Assembly: GCA_018385275.1 (NCBI GenBank)
Contig: JAHAZM010000066.1
Span: 1-47,593 of the forward strand
From: Eubacteriales bacterium
GTDB taxonomy: Bacteria > Bacillota > Clostridia > Christensenellales > MB2-83
Length of the DNA: 47,593 bases
Direction of reading: 5' to 3'
Positions 22,335-31,977 of this stretch are shown here, piece after piece. The notes under the pieces were generated by a model. That model saw only the letters and a list, made by a program, of their open reading frames with translations, was not told the origin of the DNA and made no database searches. A program made the position numbers and the translations under genes. Numbering within the stretch: the first letter of the stretch is position 1; each line of letters starts with the position of its first letter.

Positions 22335-23864
22335 ATGATCGCAAAAATCCTGAGCTTTGCGCTTGACGGGATCGACGGATACCCCGTGACCGTGGAAACG
22401 GATATCGGCGGCGGATTACCCGCTTTCGATACCGTGGGGCTGCCGGACGCGGCGGTCAAGGAATCCCGGGACCGCGTCAAGTCCGCGATCAAGAACAGCA
22501 CGCTGAATTTCCCGCAGATGAAGATCGTGGCCAATCTCGCGCCGGCGGACACCCGGAAAGAAGGGTCTCTGTACGATCTGCCCATCGCCATGGCCATCCT
22601 GACGGCGACGGGACAGGTCGACGCTCATGCCACGGAGGGATGCGTTTTTATCGGAGAGCTTTCTCTCAAAGGCGAGATCCGCCGCGTCAACGGAGTGCTG
22701 CCGATGGTGATCGCCGCGGCTTCGCAGGGCTATAAGCGGATCGTTTTGCCGGCGGAAAACGCCGAGGAGGCCAGTTACGTCGAGGGCATCGAGATCTTTG
22801 CGCCGGCGACGCTGATCGAGGTGTTCCGGCATTTTGCCGGGCTCGCGCCGATGAGTCCCGTGCCGGCACGCCGCTGGAGCGACGTCGCGGCGGCGCGCGA
22901 AAATCCGGCGCATGATTTTGCCGATATCCGCGGGCAATACGCGGCCAAGCGCGCCATGGAGATCGCGGCCGCGGGCGGGCACAATATCCTGATGGTCGGG
23001 CCTCCGGGCTCGGGGAAAACGATGCTGGCGCGGGCGCTGCCGTCTATCCTGCCGGATATGACGTTTGCCGAGGCGCTGGAGGTCACGAAGATCCACAGCA
23101 TCGCGGGCGTACTGAGCGGCGGGATCGTGACGGAACGGCCGTTCCGTTCTCCGCATCACACGGCTTCGACGGTGTCGCTGACCGGAGGAGGGCGACGCGC
23201 TGAGCCGGGAGAGATCAGTCTGGCCAATCACGGCGTGCTGTTTCTCGATGAATTGCCCGAGTATCAGCATTCGGCTCTGGAAGCGCTGCGTCAGCCGCTG
23301 GAGGATGGATTCATCACCGTCACGCGGGTCCAGAACACGGTGCGCTATCCGGCCCGTTTCATGCTGGTCGCCAGTATGAACCCCTGTCCCTGCGGGCATT
23401 ACGGAGACAAGAACGGACAATGCCGCTGCACTTTGCAGCAGATCCAGCGTTATCTCAAGAAAATCTCCGGGCCTCTCCTGGACCGTATCGACATTCAGAT
23501 CGAGGTGCCGGCGGTAGAATACGGCGAGATGGTCGGGAAAGACAAGAGCGAGAGTTCCGCCGTCATCCGGGAGCGCGTCTGCCGCGCCAGAGAGCGTCAG
23601 CTCGAACGGTATCGCGGCACGGGACTGTATAACAACGCACAGATGGATTCGACGCAGATCCGCCGCTGGTGCGCGCTTTGTCCGGGAGATGAAAAGATGA
23701 TGGAACAGATCTTCCGGCGGATGAATCTTTCGGCGCGCGGCTACACGCGTTTGCTGAAAGTGGCGCGGACCATCGCAGATCTGGCCGGAGAGGAAAACAT
23801 CGGGACCGAGCATTTGCTCGAGGCGGTCCAATACCGGTCCGTCGATAAAAAGTACTGGAGTTGA
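22335..23864 (+). CDS. comM: YifB/ComM-family Mg-chelatase-like AAA+ ATPase
   Basis: A 509-residue protein. The N-terminal Lon-substrate-like domain (DGYPVTVETDIGGGLPAFD, VGLPDAAVKESRDRVKSAI) precedes the Mg-chelatase AAA+ core with Walker A GPPGSGKT (222-229), Walker B GVLFLDELPEY, and SMNPCPCGHYGD. ComM homologues act as helicases that extend branch migration during recombination of transformed DNA. Its partner context supports this: dprA follows at once, sharing bases with the comM stop. The ATG has AAAGGGG about 11 bases upstream. Confidence 0.93.
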   Translation: MIAKILSFALDGIDGYPVTVETDIGGGLPAFDTVGLPDAAVKESRDRVKSAIKNSTLNFPQMKIVANLAPADTRKEGSLYDLPIAMAILTATGQVDAHATEGCVFIGELSLKGEIRRVNGVLPMVIAAASQGYKRIVLPAENAEEASYVEGIEIFAPATLIEVFRHFAGLAPMSPVPARRWSDVAAARENPAHDFADIRGQYAAKRAMEIAAAGGHNILMVGPPGSGKTMLARALPSILPDMTFAEALEVTKIHSIAGVLSGGIVTERPFRSPHHTASTVSLTGGGRRAEPGEISLANHGVLFLDELPEYQHSALEALRQPLEDGFITVTRVQNTVRYPARFMLVASMNPCPCGHYGDKNGQCRCTLQQIQRYLKKISGPLLDRIDIQIEVPAVEYGEMVGKDKSESSAVIRERVCRARERQLERYRGTGLYNNAQMDSTQIRRWCALCPGDEKMMEQIFRRMNLSARGYTRLLKVARTIADLAGEENIGTEHLLEAVQYRSVDKKYWS

Positions 23865-23869
23865 AAAGC

Positions 23870-24961
23870 GTGAAATACAGCGAACACGATCTGTATCTGA
23901 TCGCCGTCGCGTCGGTGTACGATATGCAGCTGCATACGATCCGCGCGGTCGTGCGGGCGTTTCCGGAGCCGGAGCGTCTGATCGAGGCGCTGGGGGACGG
24001 CAGCGACGACCTGAATCTGGCCGGGGAGCAGAAGAAACAGCTGCTTTCCCTGGTGAGACGGCGCCGGGAAGTCCTGGAGCGTCTGGCCGGGTATCGGGTT
24101 TTCCCGGTGACGATGGGAATGAACGAGTATCCGCGGGCTCTGGCCGAGATCCCGGATCCGCCGGAGGTGCTTTTCTGCAAAGGCGATTTGTCGCTCCTGA
24201 ATAGTCCGGACTGTCTGTCGGTGATCGGCTCGCGCTCGTGTACCCGGGCCGGCGAGACGATCGCGACACGGATCGCGGGAGAACTGGCGCAGGCGGAGAT
24301 CACGATCGTTTCCGGCATGGCGCGCGGGATCGACGGGATCGCGCAGCGCGCGGCGCTGGAGGCCGGCGGCAAAACCATCGCCGTTCTCGGCTCCGGCCTC
24401 AATAAAATCTATCCGCCGGAAAACGCCGATCTGTTTGAACGGGTCGCGGAGAACGGCCTGCTCGTGACGGAGTACGGCATGAACACCGAAGCGATGCCGT
24501 ATCATTTTCCGCAGCGAAACCGGATCATCAGCGGACTGGCTCGCGGGGTGCTTGTGGTGGAAGCGGGAGAAAAGAGCGGCGCGCTCATCACCGTACGCTG
24601 CGCTCTTGAACAGGGACGGGACGTTTTCGCCGTGCCGGGCAGCGTCCTCAACGCCAACGCCGAGGGGACCAACGCCCTGATTAAGGACGGCGCCGTGTTG
24701 GTCAGGAACGCGGAGGATATTCTCCGCGAATACGCCGATTGGGCGGAACGGATCCGTTCCGAAAAAACGGCGGCGCCGGAGCTGGATGAAGAGGAAGCGC
24801 GGGTCGCGGAGGCGCTGAAAAAAGGCGAGGCGGAATTCGACGTCATCGTCGCCCGGACCGGGATCGACGCGGGACATCTCGGCGTGGTGTTGACAAAAAT
24901 GAATCTTAGAGGTATTGTAATGCAATCGGCGGGAAACCGCTATGAGCTTTGCATCAGATGA
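23870..24961 (+). CDS. dprA: DNA-processing protein DprA
   Basis: A 363-residue cytoplasmic protein that loads RecA on single-stranded DNA taken up in transformation. The extended Rossmann core is clear: VIGSRSCTRAGETIA, SGMARGIDGIAQRAALEAGG, TIAVLGSGLNKIYPPENADL, SEYGM-like TEYGMNTEAMPYHFPQRNRI, and NAEGTNALIKDGA. The C-terminal winged-helix-like DML1 region follows. I choose the GTG at 23870 because the GGAG nine bases upstream fits it; a TTG at 23861 would abut that site. It comes directly after comM and before topA, the common Firmicutes order. Confidence 0.92.
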   Translation: MKYSEHDLYLIAVASVYDMQLHTIRAVVRAFPEPERLIEALGDGSDDLNLAGEQKKQLLSLVRRRREVLERLAGYRVFPVTMGMNEYPRALAEIPDPPEVLFCKGDLSLLNSPDCLSVIGSRSCTRAGETIATRIAGELAQAEITIVSGMARGIDGIAQRAALEAGGKTIAVLGSGLNKIYPPENADLFERVAENGLLVTEYGMNTEAMPYHFPQRNRIISGLARGVLVVEAGEKSGALITVRCALEQGRDVFAVPGSVLNANAEGTNALIKDGAVLVRNAEDILREYADWAERIRSEKTAAPELDEEEARVAEALKKGEAEFDVIVARTGIDAGHLGVVLTKMNLRGIVMQSAGNRYELCIR

Positions 24962-24980
24962 AAGGAAAAATAATTGTAGC

Positions 24981-27089
24981 ATGGCTGGTAAGAACAAATT
25001 GGTAATAGTCGAGTCTCCGGCAAAAGCGAAAACGATCGCCAAACTGCTGGGGAAGGGATACAAGGTCATGGCCTCCAACGGGCATATCCGGGATCTCCCG
25101 GCCAAGACCATCGGGGTCAACGCGGCAAAGGATTTTGAACCGATCTACTGCACGACGCCGGAGCGGCGGAAACTCGTCAGAGAACTGAGCGAGGAAGCGG
25201 GCAAGAGCGAGAAAGTGTTTCTCGCCACCGACCCGGACCGCGAGGGAGAAGCCATCAGCTGGCATCTGGCCACGGTGCTGGGCATCGACGTCAACGAAAA
25301 CTGCCGGATCACGTTCAACGAGATCACCGGCGCCGCCGTTACCAAAGCGGTGGCTTCGCCGCGGCATATCGACATGGATCTGGTCAACGCGCAGCAGGCG
25401 CGCCGCATCCTCGACCGTCTGGTCGGGTACAATATCAGCCCGCTGCTTTGGGAACGGGTGCAGAAGGGGCTGTCCGCCGGGCGGGTACAGTCCGTCGCCG
25501 TCCGTATCCTGGTGGAACGCGAGGAGGAGATCCGGCGTTTCGTGCCCAAGGAGTTCTGGATCATCAAGGGAAACTTCGACAACGGCGCCGGGGCGGTTTT
25601 CGAGGCGAAATACGTCGGCCGTAACGGCAAAAAAGACGAGCCGGCTACCGAAAAAGAAGCCGCGGCTGTATACGACGCGCTCAAAAACGCGCGTTTTACG
25701 GTAAAATCTCTGACGAAAAAAGAAAAAAAGAAAACGGCGCCGCCGCCGTTTACCACCTCCAACCTGCAGCAGGAGGCCTCCCGCAAACTCGGATTCTCCG
25801 CGCAGCGCACGATGGTGGTGGCGCAGCAGCTTTACGAAGGCGTGGATCTTTCCGGAGAAGGCACGGTCGGTCTGGTGACGTATATCCGTACGGATTCCGT
25901 GCGTTCGTCGGCGGAATCCGTCGAAGCGGTGCGCGCGCATATCCTGGAGAAATACGGAAAGAGATTCGTGCCGGAGAAGCCGAACGCGTTCCGCACCAAG
26001 AAGAACGCGCAGGACGCGCACGAGGCGATTCGTCCGTCCTATATGGAACGGGATCCGGAAACGCTGAAAAAGGATCTGAGCAAGGATCAATATAAATTGT
26101 ATAAATTAATATATGATCGGTTCGTAGCCAGTCAGATGGCGCCGCAGCGCTATACGTCGATGAGCGTGGACATCGCCTCCGACGAAGGGCTGGAACTGCG
26201 CGCCGTCGGCTCCAAGGTGAATTTCGCCGGGTTTACCGCCGTATATACGGAAAGCCGGGACAAGGCGGAGGAAGAGGAGGGCGTTCTGCCCGAACTGACC
26301 GAGGGACAGACCGTCTCGCTGATCGGACTGGAAAAGACCCAGCATTTCACCGAACCGCCGTCGCACTATACCGAAGCGGCGTTGGTCAAGGAACTGGAGG
26401 ACAAGGGGATCGGACGGCCGAGCACCTATGCGCCGACCATCAGCACGATTCTGGAGAGAAAATACGTCGAGCGGGACGGCAAAGCGCTTTTGCCGACGCC
26501 GCTGGGCGTAACGGTAGTCAATATCCTGAAAGAGCATTTTCCCGATATCGTGAACACCAAGTTCACGGCGGAAATGGAGGATCAGCTCGACGATATCGAG
26601 TTCGGACGCAAGGACTGGAAGACGGTGCTCGGCGACTTCTACGGACCGTTCACTAAGACGCTCGAAACGGCCAAGCGTCATATGGAGCGCGTGAAGCTGC
26701 CCGACAAGGAAAGCGACGTCGTCTGCGAAGTCTGCGGCGCGAAGATGGTCTACAAGACGGGCCGCTACGGGACGTTCCTCGCCTGTCCCAATTATCCGAA
26801 GTGCAAGAATACCAAAAAGATCGTCGACACCGTGGAGGTGCCGTGTCCGCTTTGCGGTTCTCCCCTGGTGATGCGGACCGCGAAAAAGACCGGCCGGAAA
26901 TTCTACGGCTGTTCGGCTTATCCGAAATGCAACTTTATTTCCCGCGAAAAGCCGGCGCCGATCAGGTGCCCGGACTGCGGCGGCGTCCTCGTACAGAAAT
27001 TCCGGAAAGACAAGACGGCGTATTATATGTGCACGAACAAGGAGTGCGGAAAGAAGCTGGACAATATCCATGATATCCGACAGGGTTAA
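24981..27089 (+). CDS. topA: DNA topoisomerase I
   Basis: A 702-residue type IA topoisomerase that removes negative supercoils. The Toprim domain begins KLVIVESPAKAKTIAKLLG and has ATDPDREGEAISWHL; the catalytic tyrosine is in VTYIRTDSVR (Tyr301). The central KDAHEA-like NAQDAHEAIRPS and DKGIGRPSTYAPTI motifs are intact. The C-terminus bears three four-cysteine zinc ribbons (CEVCG..CPNYPKC, CPLCG..CSAYPKC, CPDCG..CTNKEC). Start taken at MAGKNKLVIVES, in agreement with the family; the AAAGGA site is distant (about 14 bases). Its 3' end overlaps trmFO by 20 bases. Confidence 0.95.
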   Translation: MAGKNKLVIVESPAKAKTIAKLLGKGYKVMASNGHIRDLPAKTIGVNAAKDFEPIYCTTPERRKLVRELSEEAGKSEKVFLATDPDREGEAISWHLATVLGIDVNENCRITFNEITGAAVTKAVASPRHIDMDLVNAQQARRILDRLVGYNISPLLWERVQKGLSAGRVQSVAVRILVEREEEIRRFVPKEFWIIKGNFDNGAGAVFEAKYVGRNGKKDEPATEKEAAAVYDALKNARFTVKSLTKKEKKKTAPPPFTTSNLQQEASRKLGFSAQRTMVVAQQLYEGVDLSGEGTVGLVTYIRTDSVRSSAESVEAVRAHILEKYGKRFVPEKPNAFRTKKNAQDAHEAIRPSYMERDPETLKKDLSKDQYKLYKLIYDRFVASQMAPQRYTSMSVDIASDEGLELRAVGSKVNFAGFTAVYTESRDKAEEEEGVLPELTEGQTVSLIGLEKTQHFTEPPSHYTEAALVKELEDKGIGRPSTYAPTISTILERKYVERDGKALLPTPLGVTVVNILKEHFPDIVNTKFTAEMEDQLDDIEFGRKDWKTVLGDFYGPFTKTLETAKRHMERVKLPDKESDVVCEVCGAKMVYKTGRYGTFLACPNYPKCKNTKKIVDTVEVPCPLCGSPLVMRTAKKTGRKFYGCSAYPKCNFISREKPAPIRCPDCGGVLVQKFRKDKTAYYMCTNKECGKKLDNIHDIRQG

Positions 27090-28413
27090 CGTCATCGGCG
27101 GCGGTCTGGCCGGCAGCGAAGCGGCCTGGCAGCTTGCCAAAAGAGGGATCCCGGTGCGGCTTTATGAAATGAAGCCGCTGTTCCGCACGCCCGCGCACGT
27201 CGGAGATAAGCTGGGCGAGCTGGTGTGCAGCAATTCGCTGCGCGCGGCGCGTATTGCTTCCGGCCCCGGTCTGCTCAAGGAGGAAATGCGTCGCCTCGAC
27301 TCGCTCGTCATGCGGGCAGCGGACGCTAACGCCGTGCCGGCCGGCGGCGCGCTGGCCGTGGATCGGGAGGGGTTTTCGGCCTGTATCGACGAAACGCTGC
27401 GCTCCCATCCGCTGGTGGAGATCGTCTGCCGACGGCTCGACGAGATCCCGCCGACCGACGGGATCACGATCGTGGCCACCGGCCCGCTGACGGCCGGCGG
27501 CATGACGGAGGCGATCCGGCGGCTGATCGGAGCGGAATATCTGTATTTTTACGACGCGGCGGCGCCCATCGTCACGGCGGAATCCGTCGATATGCGCATC
27601 GCTTTTCGCGCGTCGCGCTATGAAAAGGGCAGCGATTATCTCAACTGTCCGATGAACAAGGAGCAGTACGACGCGTTTGTCGACGCGCTGGTCAGCGCCG
27701 AGACGGCGCCGCTGGAGCTGGAGGAGGAAGAAAAGGTTTTCGAGGGTTGTATGCCCGTCGAAGCGATGGCGGCGCGGGGCCATATGACGCTGGCGTACGG
27801 CCCGCTCAAGCCCGTGGGGCTCAGCGACGGCGCCGGTGCGAGACCTTACGCGGTCGTGCAGCTGCGTCAGGACAACAAAGAAGGGACGCTGTACAATCTC
27901 GTCGGTTTTCAGACGCATCTGAAGTTTGGAGAGCAGAAACGCGTTTTTTCGATGATCCCGGGGCTGGAGCACGCGGAGTTCGTGCGGTACGGGGTCATGC
28001 ACCGCAATACCTTTATCAATTCGCCCGGACTGCTGAACGCGGATTATTCTCTTAAAAAACAGGGAAATATTTATTTTGCCGGACAGATCACGGGCGTGGA
28101 GGGCTATATCGAATCGACGGCCTCGGGTCTGGTCGCGGGAATCAGCGCGGCCTGCCGGGCGGCGGGTCTGCCCGCGCCGGTGTTTTCGCCGTATACGGCG
28201 GTGGGGGCTTTGGGCGCGTACGTAGCCAGGGAGGGCGTTGCGGATTTTCAGCCCACCAATATCAATTTCGGGATCATCCGTCAGCCGGAGCTGCCGCGCC
28301 GTCTCAAGAAGGCGGATAAATATGAGCGGATCGCGCGTCATGCGCTTGCCGTCACGGATCAGTTCGTAAAGGAGGAGCAGGAAAAATGGAATTCAAAGGG
28401 ACTACAATCGTAG
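27070..28413 (+). CDS. trmFO: Folate/FAD-dependent tRNA m5U54 methyltransferase
   Basis: A 447-residue flavoprotein that makes the T54 of tRNAs using methylenetetrahydrofolate. FAD binding is by [24 protein letters not shown] (Cys53) and [13 protein letters not shown] (Cys227) are the two catalytic/methylated cysteine positions known in Trm[23 protein letters not shown] and PTNINFGI are strong family motifs. The ATG lies inside the last 20 bases of topA with only a weak ribosome site, so coupled translation is likely. In many Firmicutes xerC stands between trmFO and hslV; here trmFO instead overlaps hslV by 28 bases. Confidence 0.95.
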   Translation: MISDRVNVIGGGLAGSEAAWQLAKRGIPVRLYEMKPLFRTPAHVGDKLGELVCSNSLRAARIASGPGLLKEEMRRLDSLVMRAADANAVPAGGALAVDREGFSACIDETLRSHPLVEIVCRRLDEIPPTDGITIVATGPLTAGGMTEAIRRLIGAEYLYFYDAAAPIVTAESVDMRIAFRASRYEKGSDYLNCPMNKEQYDAFVDALVSAETAPLELEEEEKVFEGCMPVEAMAARGHMTLAYGPLKPVGLSDGAGARPYAVVQLRQDNKEGTLYNLVGFQTHLKFGEQKRVFSMIPGLEHAEFVRYGVMHRNTFINSPGLLNADYSLKKQGNIYFAGQITGVEGYIESTASGLVAGISAACRAAGLPAPVFSPYTAVGALGAYVAREGVADFQPTNINFGIIRQPELPRRLKKADKYERIARHALAVTDQFVKEEQEKWNSKGLQS

Positions 28414-28919
28414 CCGTTCGCCGCGACGGAAAATGCGCCGTGGCGGGAGACGGACAGGTGACGTTCAATCAGAATACGATCATGAAGGCCAACGCCGTTA
28501 AGGTGCGCCGTGTGTACAACGACAAGGTCGTCGTGGGCTTTGCCGGCTCGGTGGCCGACGCGTTCGCGCTCAGCGACAAGTTCGAGGCCAAGCTTGAGCA
28601 ATTCGCCGGCAATCTGGAGCGCGCGGCGGTGGAGCTGGCCATGGAATGGAGGGGCGACAAGGCCATGCGTCAGCTGGAGGCGATGCTCATCGTGGCCGAC
28701 GCGGGCAAAACGCTGGTGCTTTCCGGCACCGGAGAGGTCATTGAACCGACGGACGGCGTGATCGCGATCGGATCGGGCGGCTCGTACGCGCTGGCGGCAG
28801 CCCGGGCGCTGCTGGAAAACACGACGCTTTCGGCCCGGGAAATCGCCGAGAAGGCGATGCATATCGCCGGCTCGATCTGCATTTATACCAACGAAAACAT
28901 TATCGTCGAAGAAGTGTGA
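28386..28919 (+). CDS. hslV: ATP-dependent protease peptidase subunit HslV (ClpQ)
   Basis: A 177-residue proteasome-like peptidase. [19 protein letters not shown] carries a five-residue propeptide ahead of the catalytic N-terminal Thr6; [20 protein letters not shown], and [17 protein letters not shown] are typical. It forms a double hexamer and degrades proteins unfolded by HslU, encoded 12 bases downstream. Note the threonine-type nucleophile, as in most bacteria, and not the serine seen in Bacillus ClpQ. The ATG is backed by AGGAGGAG and lies within the trmFO 3' end. Confidence 0.95.
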   Translation: MEFKGTTIVAVRRDGKCAVAGDGQVTFNQNTIMKANAVKVRRVYNDKVVVGFAGSVADAFALSDKFEAKLEQFAGNLERAAVELAMEWRGDKAMRQLEAMLIVADAGKTLVLSGTGEVIEPTDGVIAIGSGGSYALAAARALLENTTLSAREIAEKAMHIAGSICIYTNENIIVEEV

Positions 28920-28931
28920 GGTGACGAAATC

Positions 28932-30275
28932 ATGGCGGAATTGACACCCAGACAGATCGTTTCGGAACTGGATCGGTACATTGTCGGACAGGCGGAAGCC
29001 AAAAAAGCGGTCGCGATCGCGCTGAGAAACCGTTATCGCCGGAGCCGGCTCGACAAGAGCCAGCAGGAGGAGATCACGCCGAAAAACATCATGATGATCG
29101 GACCTACCGGCGTGGGCAAAACGGAGATTGCGCGGCGGCTGGCCAAACTGGTCAACGCGCCGTTCATCAAGGTGGAGGCCACGAAATTCACCGAAGTGGG
29201 ATACGTAGGCCGCGACGTCGAGTCGATGATCCGCGAGCTGGTGGAGGCGTCGATCCGGCTCGTCAAGAACGAGCGCGTCGCTGCCGTCAGTGAAAAAGCG
29301 AGACAGAGCGCGGAGAATACGATCATCGAGATCCTGCTGCCGATGATGAAGCAGATTCGCCCCGATAACGAGGAGGAAAGCAGCGAGACGGTGCTGAAGG
29401 CGCGCCGCCGCGAGGAGATCGCGCGCGAACTTCACGCCGGGCATTTGGATAATATCACGATCGAGATCGAGGTGGCCGACGCGCCGAAAAACGTGGAGGT
29501 CGTGCCCGGCAGCGGACAGGAGATCAATATCGGTTCGATTTTCGGGGATATGCTGCCCAAGAAAAAGAAAAAAAGAAGACTGCAGGTGCGCGACGCGATG
29601 ACGCTGCTGGAAAACGAGGAGGCGTCCAAGCTTATCGATATGGACGACGTGAACAGCGAGGCTCTGCGCCGCGCCGAACAGAACGGGATCATTTTCATTG
29701 ACGAGATGGACAAGATCGCCGGAAAATCCGGGGCGTTTTCGGGCGGCCCGGACGTGTCGCGCGAAGGCGTACAGAGAGACATCCTGCCGATCGTCGAGGG
29801 ATGCACGGTTTCGACCAAATACGGCCCGATCAAGACGGACTATATGCTGTTCATCGCGGCCGGCGCGTTCCACGTGGCGCGGGTCAACGACCTGATCCCC
29901 GAGCTGCAGGGACGGTTTCCCATCAACGTCAATCTCAAGCCGCTGAGCGAAGAAGACATGGTCCAGATTTTGACGGCGCCGGAAAACGCCGTGACCAAGC
30001 AGTATGCGGCGCTGCTGTCGACCGACGGCGTAACGATCCGCTATACGGACGAGGCGCTGAGATTGATCGCGAAATTTGCCGTGGCGCAGAACGAGACGCA
30101 CGAGGATATCGGCGCGCGGCGACTGCACGCGGTCATGGAGCATTTGCTGGAGGACGTGCTGTTTGAAGGCGGAGAGACCGGAGAAGCTGCCGAGGTGGTC
30201 GTCGACGAAGCCTACGTCAATCAGCATCTGGGCGACCGGCTCGGCGCGCTGGATCTGCGCAAGCATATACTTTAA
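28932..30275 (+). CDS. hslU: HslU (ClpY) AAA+ unfoldase
   Basis: A 447-residue AAA+ ATPase that unfolds substrates for HslV. ELTPRQIVSELDRYIVGQ opens the protein, Walker A is GPTGVGKT (57-64), and the I-domain insertion follows (about residues 110-230). Walker B GIIFIDEMDKIA, the arginine-containing ELQGRFPI, and sensor-2 region ARRLHAVMEHLLED are all intact. The C-terminus LDLRKHIL matches the conserved tail that docks into HslV. The ribosome site is GAGGTGA. codY, which follows hslU in many Firmicutes, is absent and RNase J follows. Confidence 0.95.
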   Translation: MAELTPRQIVSELDRYIVGQAEAKKAVAIALRNRYRRSRLDKSQQEEITPKNIMMIGPTGVGKTEIARRLAKLVNAPFIKVEATKFTEVGYVGRDVESMIRELVEASIRLVKNERVAAVSEKARQSAENTIIEILLPMMKQIRPDNEEESSETVLKARRREEIARELHAGHLDNITIEIEVADAPKNVEVVPGSGQEINIGSIFGDMLPKKKKKRRLQVRDAMTLLENEEASKLIDMDDVNSEALRRAEQNGIIFIDEMDKIAGKSGAFSGGPDVSREGVQRDILPIVEGCTVSTKYGPIKTDYMLFIAAGAFHVARVNDLIPELQGRFPINVNLKPLSEEDMVQILTAPENAVTKQYAALLSTDGVTIRYTDEALRLIAKFAVAQNETHEDIGARRLHAVMEHLLEDVLFEGGETGEAAEVVVDEAYVNQHLGDRLGALDLRKHIL

Positions 30276-30297
30276 TCAATAAAACGGAGGAAATAGA

Positions 30298-31953
30298 TTG
30301 TCACAGAAGAGTATCAGAATCATACCGCTGGGCGGCGTCGAGGAGATCGGCAAGAACCTGACGGTTTTCGAGTATGAGGACGACATCATCATCGTCGACT
30401 GCGGGACCATGTTTCCCAGCGAGGACATGCCCGGCGTCGATCTGGTGCTGCCGGACGCCGCATATTTATATAAAAACGCGGATCGCATCCGCGGGTTGTT
30501 CATTACCCACGGACACGAGGATCATATCGGGGCCATCCCGTACATCCTCAGGAATTTCGTCTGTCCGGTCTACGCCACGGAGCTGACCAAGGCCCTCATC
30601 GAGTTCAAGCTCAAAGAGCACATGATGGACGATAAGGTCAAGGTCACCTGCGTGGAGCCGGGAGATCGGGTCAAGGCGGGTTGTTTCACCGTGGAGTATA
30701 TCCATACCAACCACAGCTTCGCCGGCGCGGCGGCGCTGGCTATTCATACGCCGGTGGGCGTGATCGTCCACACGGGGGATTTCAAGATCGACTTTACGCC
30801 CGTCGACGGAGGTCCGTGCGACCTGAACCGTTTCGCGGAACTGGGCAGCAAGGGCGTTCTGGCTCTGATGTCCGATTCGACGAACGTCCTGCGCCCCGGT
30901 TATACGATGAGCGAGGTCACGGTCGGCAAGTCCATGGAGCAGTATTTCAACGACGCGCAGGGACGCAAACGCATCATCATCGCGACGTTTTCATCCAATA
31001 TCCACCGGATCCAGCAGATCATCGACTGCGCGGGGCGGCATGACCGCAAGGTCTGCATTTGCGGTCGGAGCATGACGAATATCTGTTCCATCGCCGTCAA
31101 GATCGGCAAGCTGAATTTGCCGGAAAGCATGACGGTCGACGTGAGCAATCTCAAAAGCGTGCCGCCGGAAAAACTGGTCGTCATCACGACGGGCAGTCAG
31201 GGCGAGCCGATGTCGGGCCTGAGCCGGATGGCCAACGATACGCACGACCGGCTGAAGGTCGGGCCCAACGACATGGTCATCATTTCGGCTACTCCCATTC
31301 CGGGCAACGAAAAGATGGTCTCGCGGACGATCAACAGCCTTTGCAAAAAAGGCTGCGTCGTCGTATATGAAGACGTGCACGTTTCGGGACACGCCTGCAA
31401 GGAGGAGCTCAAGCTGATCCTTTCGCTGACCAAGCCGAAGTATTTCATTCCCGTGCACGGCGAATATCGGCATCTGATGGAGCACGCCATGTTGGCCGAA
31501 TCGTTGAAGATCCCGCATGAAAACGTGTTTATTCCCGCGATCGGAACGGTCATCGAACTGAACAAAAGCAAGGGAAAAATGAAAGAGACCGTGCCCTCCG
31601 GGGAGATCCTTGTGGACGGATCGGGTATCGGGGACGTCGGCAACGTGGTGCTGCGCGACAGACGGCTGCTGGCCATGGACGGCCTGGTCATCGTCATCAT
31701 CACGATGGCGGCCGAAGAGGGCGTCATGCTGGCCGATCCGGACGTGGTCTCGCGGGGGTTCGTGTATATGAAAGAATCCGAGGTCATGATCTCGGAGGTC
31801 AAGCGTATGGTGGCCGAATACGTGGAGGGAGCCGATCTGTCCGACAGGGATTGGAACGCTTTGAAGGCCGGCATCAAGAGCATGGTGCACGAGTATCTGT
31901 GGCAGCAGACGAAACGCAGTCCCATGATCCTGCCGGTGATCGTCGAGGTTTAA
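30298..31953 (+). CDS. rnjA: Ribonuclease J
   Basis: A 551-residue metallo-beta-lactamase/beta-CASP RNase, involved in mRNA decay and rRNA processing. The metal-binding motif is ITHGHEDHIGA (H71, H73, D75, H76); HTGDFKID and the beta-CASP GQPMSGLSRMA-like segment (GEPMSGLSRMANDTH) and IPVHGEYRHLM are present. The start codon is a TTG preceded by GGAGG at seven bases; MSQKSIRIIPLGGVEEIG matches the family N-terminus. This is a marker of Firmicutes-type RNA turnover. It is transcribed with hslVU upstream and mltG downstream. Confidence 0.95.
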   Translation: MSQKSIRIIPLGGVEEIGKNLTVFEYEDDIIIVDCGTMFPSEDMPGVDLVLPDAAYLYKNADRIRGLFITHGHEDHIGAIPYILRNFVCPVYATELTKALIEFKLKEHMMDDKVKVTCVEPGDRVKAGCFTVEYIHTNHSFAGAAALAIHTPVGVIVHTGDFKIDFTPVDGGPCDLNRFAELGSKGVLALMSDSTNVLRPGYTMSEVTVGKSMEQYFNDAQGRKRIIIATFSSNIHRIQQIIDCAGRHDRKVCICGRSMTNICSIAVKIGKLNLPESMTVDVSNLKSVPPEKLVVITTGSQGEPMSGLSRMANDTHDRLKVGPNDMVIISATPIPGNEKMVSRTINSLCKKGCVVVYEDVHVSGHACKEELKLILSLTKPKYFIPVHGEYRHLMEHAMLAESLKIPHENVFIPAIGTVIELNKSKGKMKETVPSGEILVDGSGIGDVGNVVLRDRRLLAMDGLVIVIITMAAEEGVMLADPDVVSRGFVYMKESEVMISEVKRMVAEYVEGADLSDRDWNALKAGIKSMVHEYLWQQTKRSPMILPVIVEV

Positions 31954-31977
31954 GGCGAAAGAGGGAGGTGACGGAAC

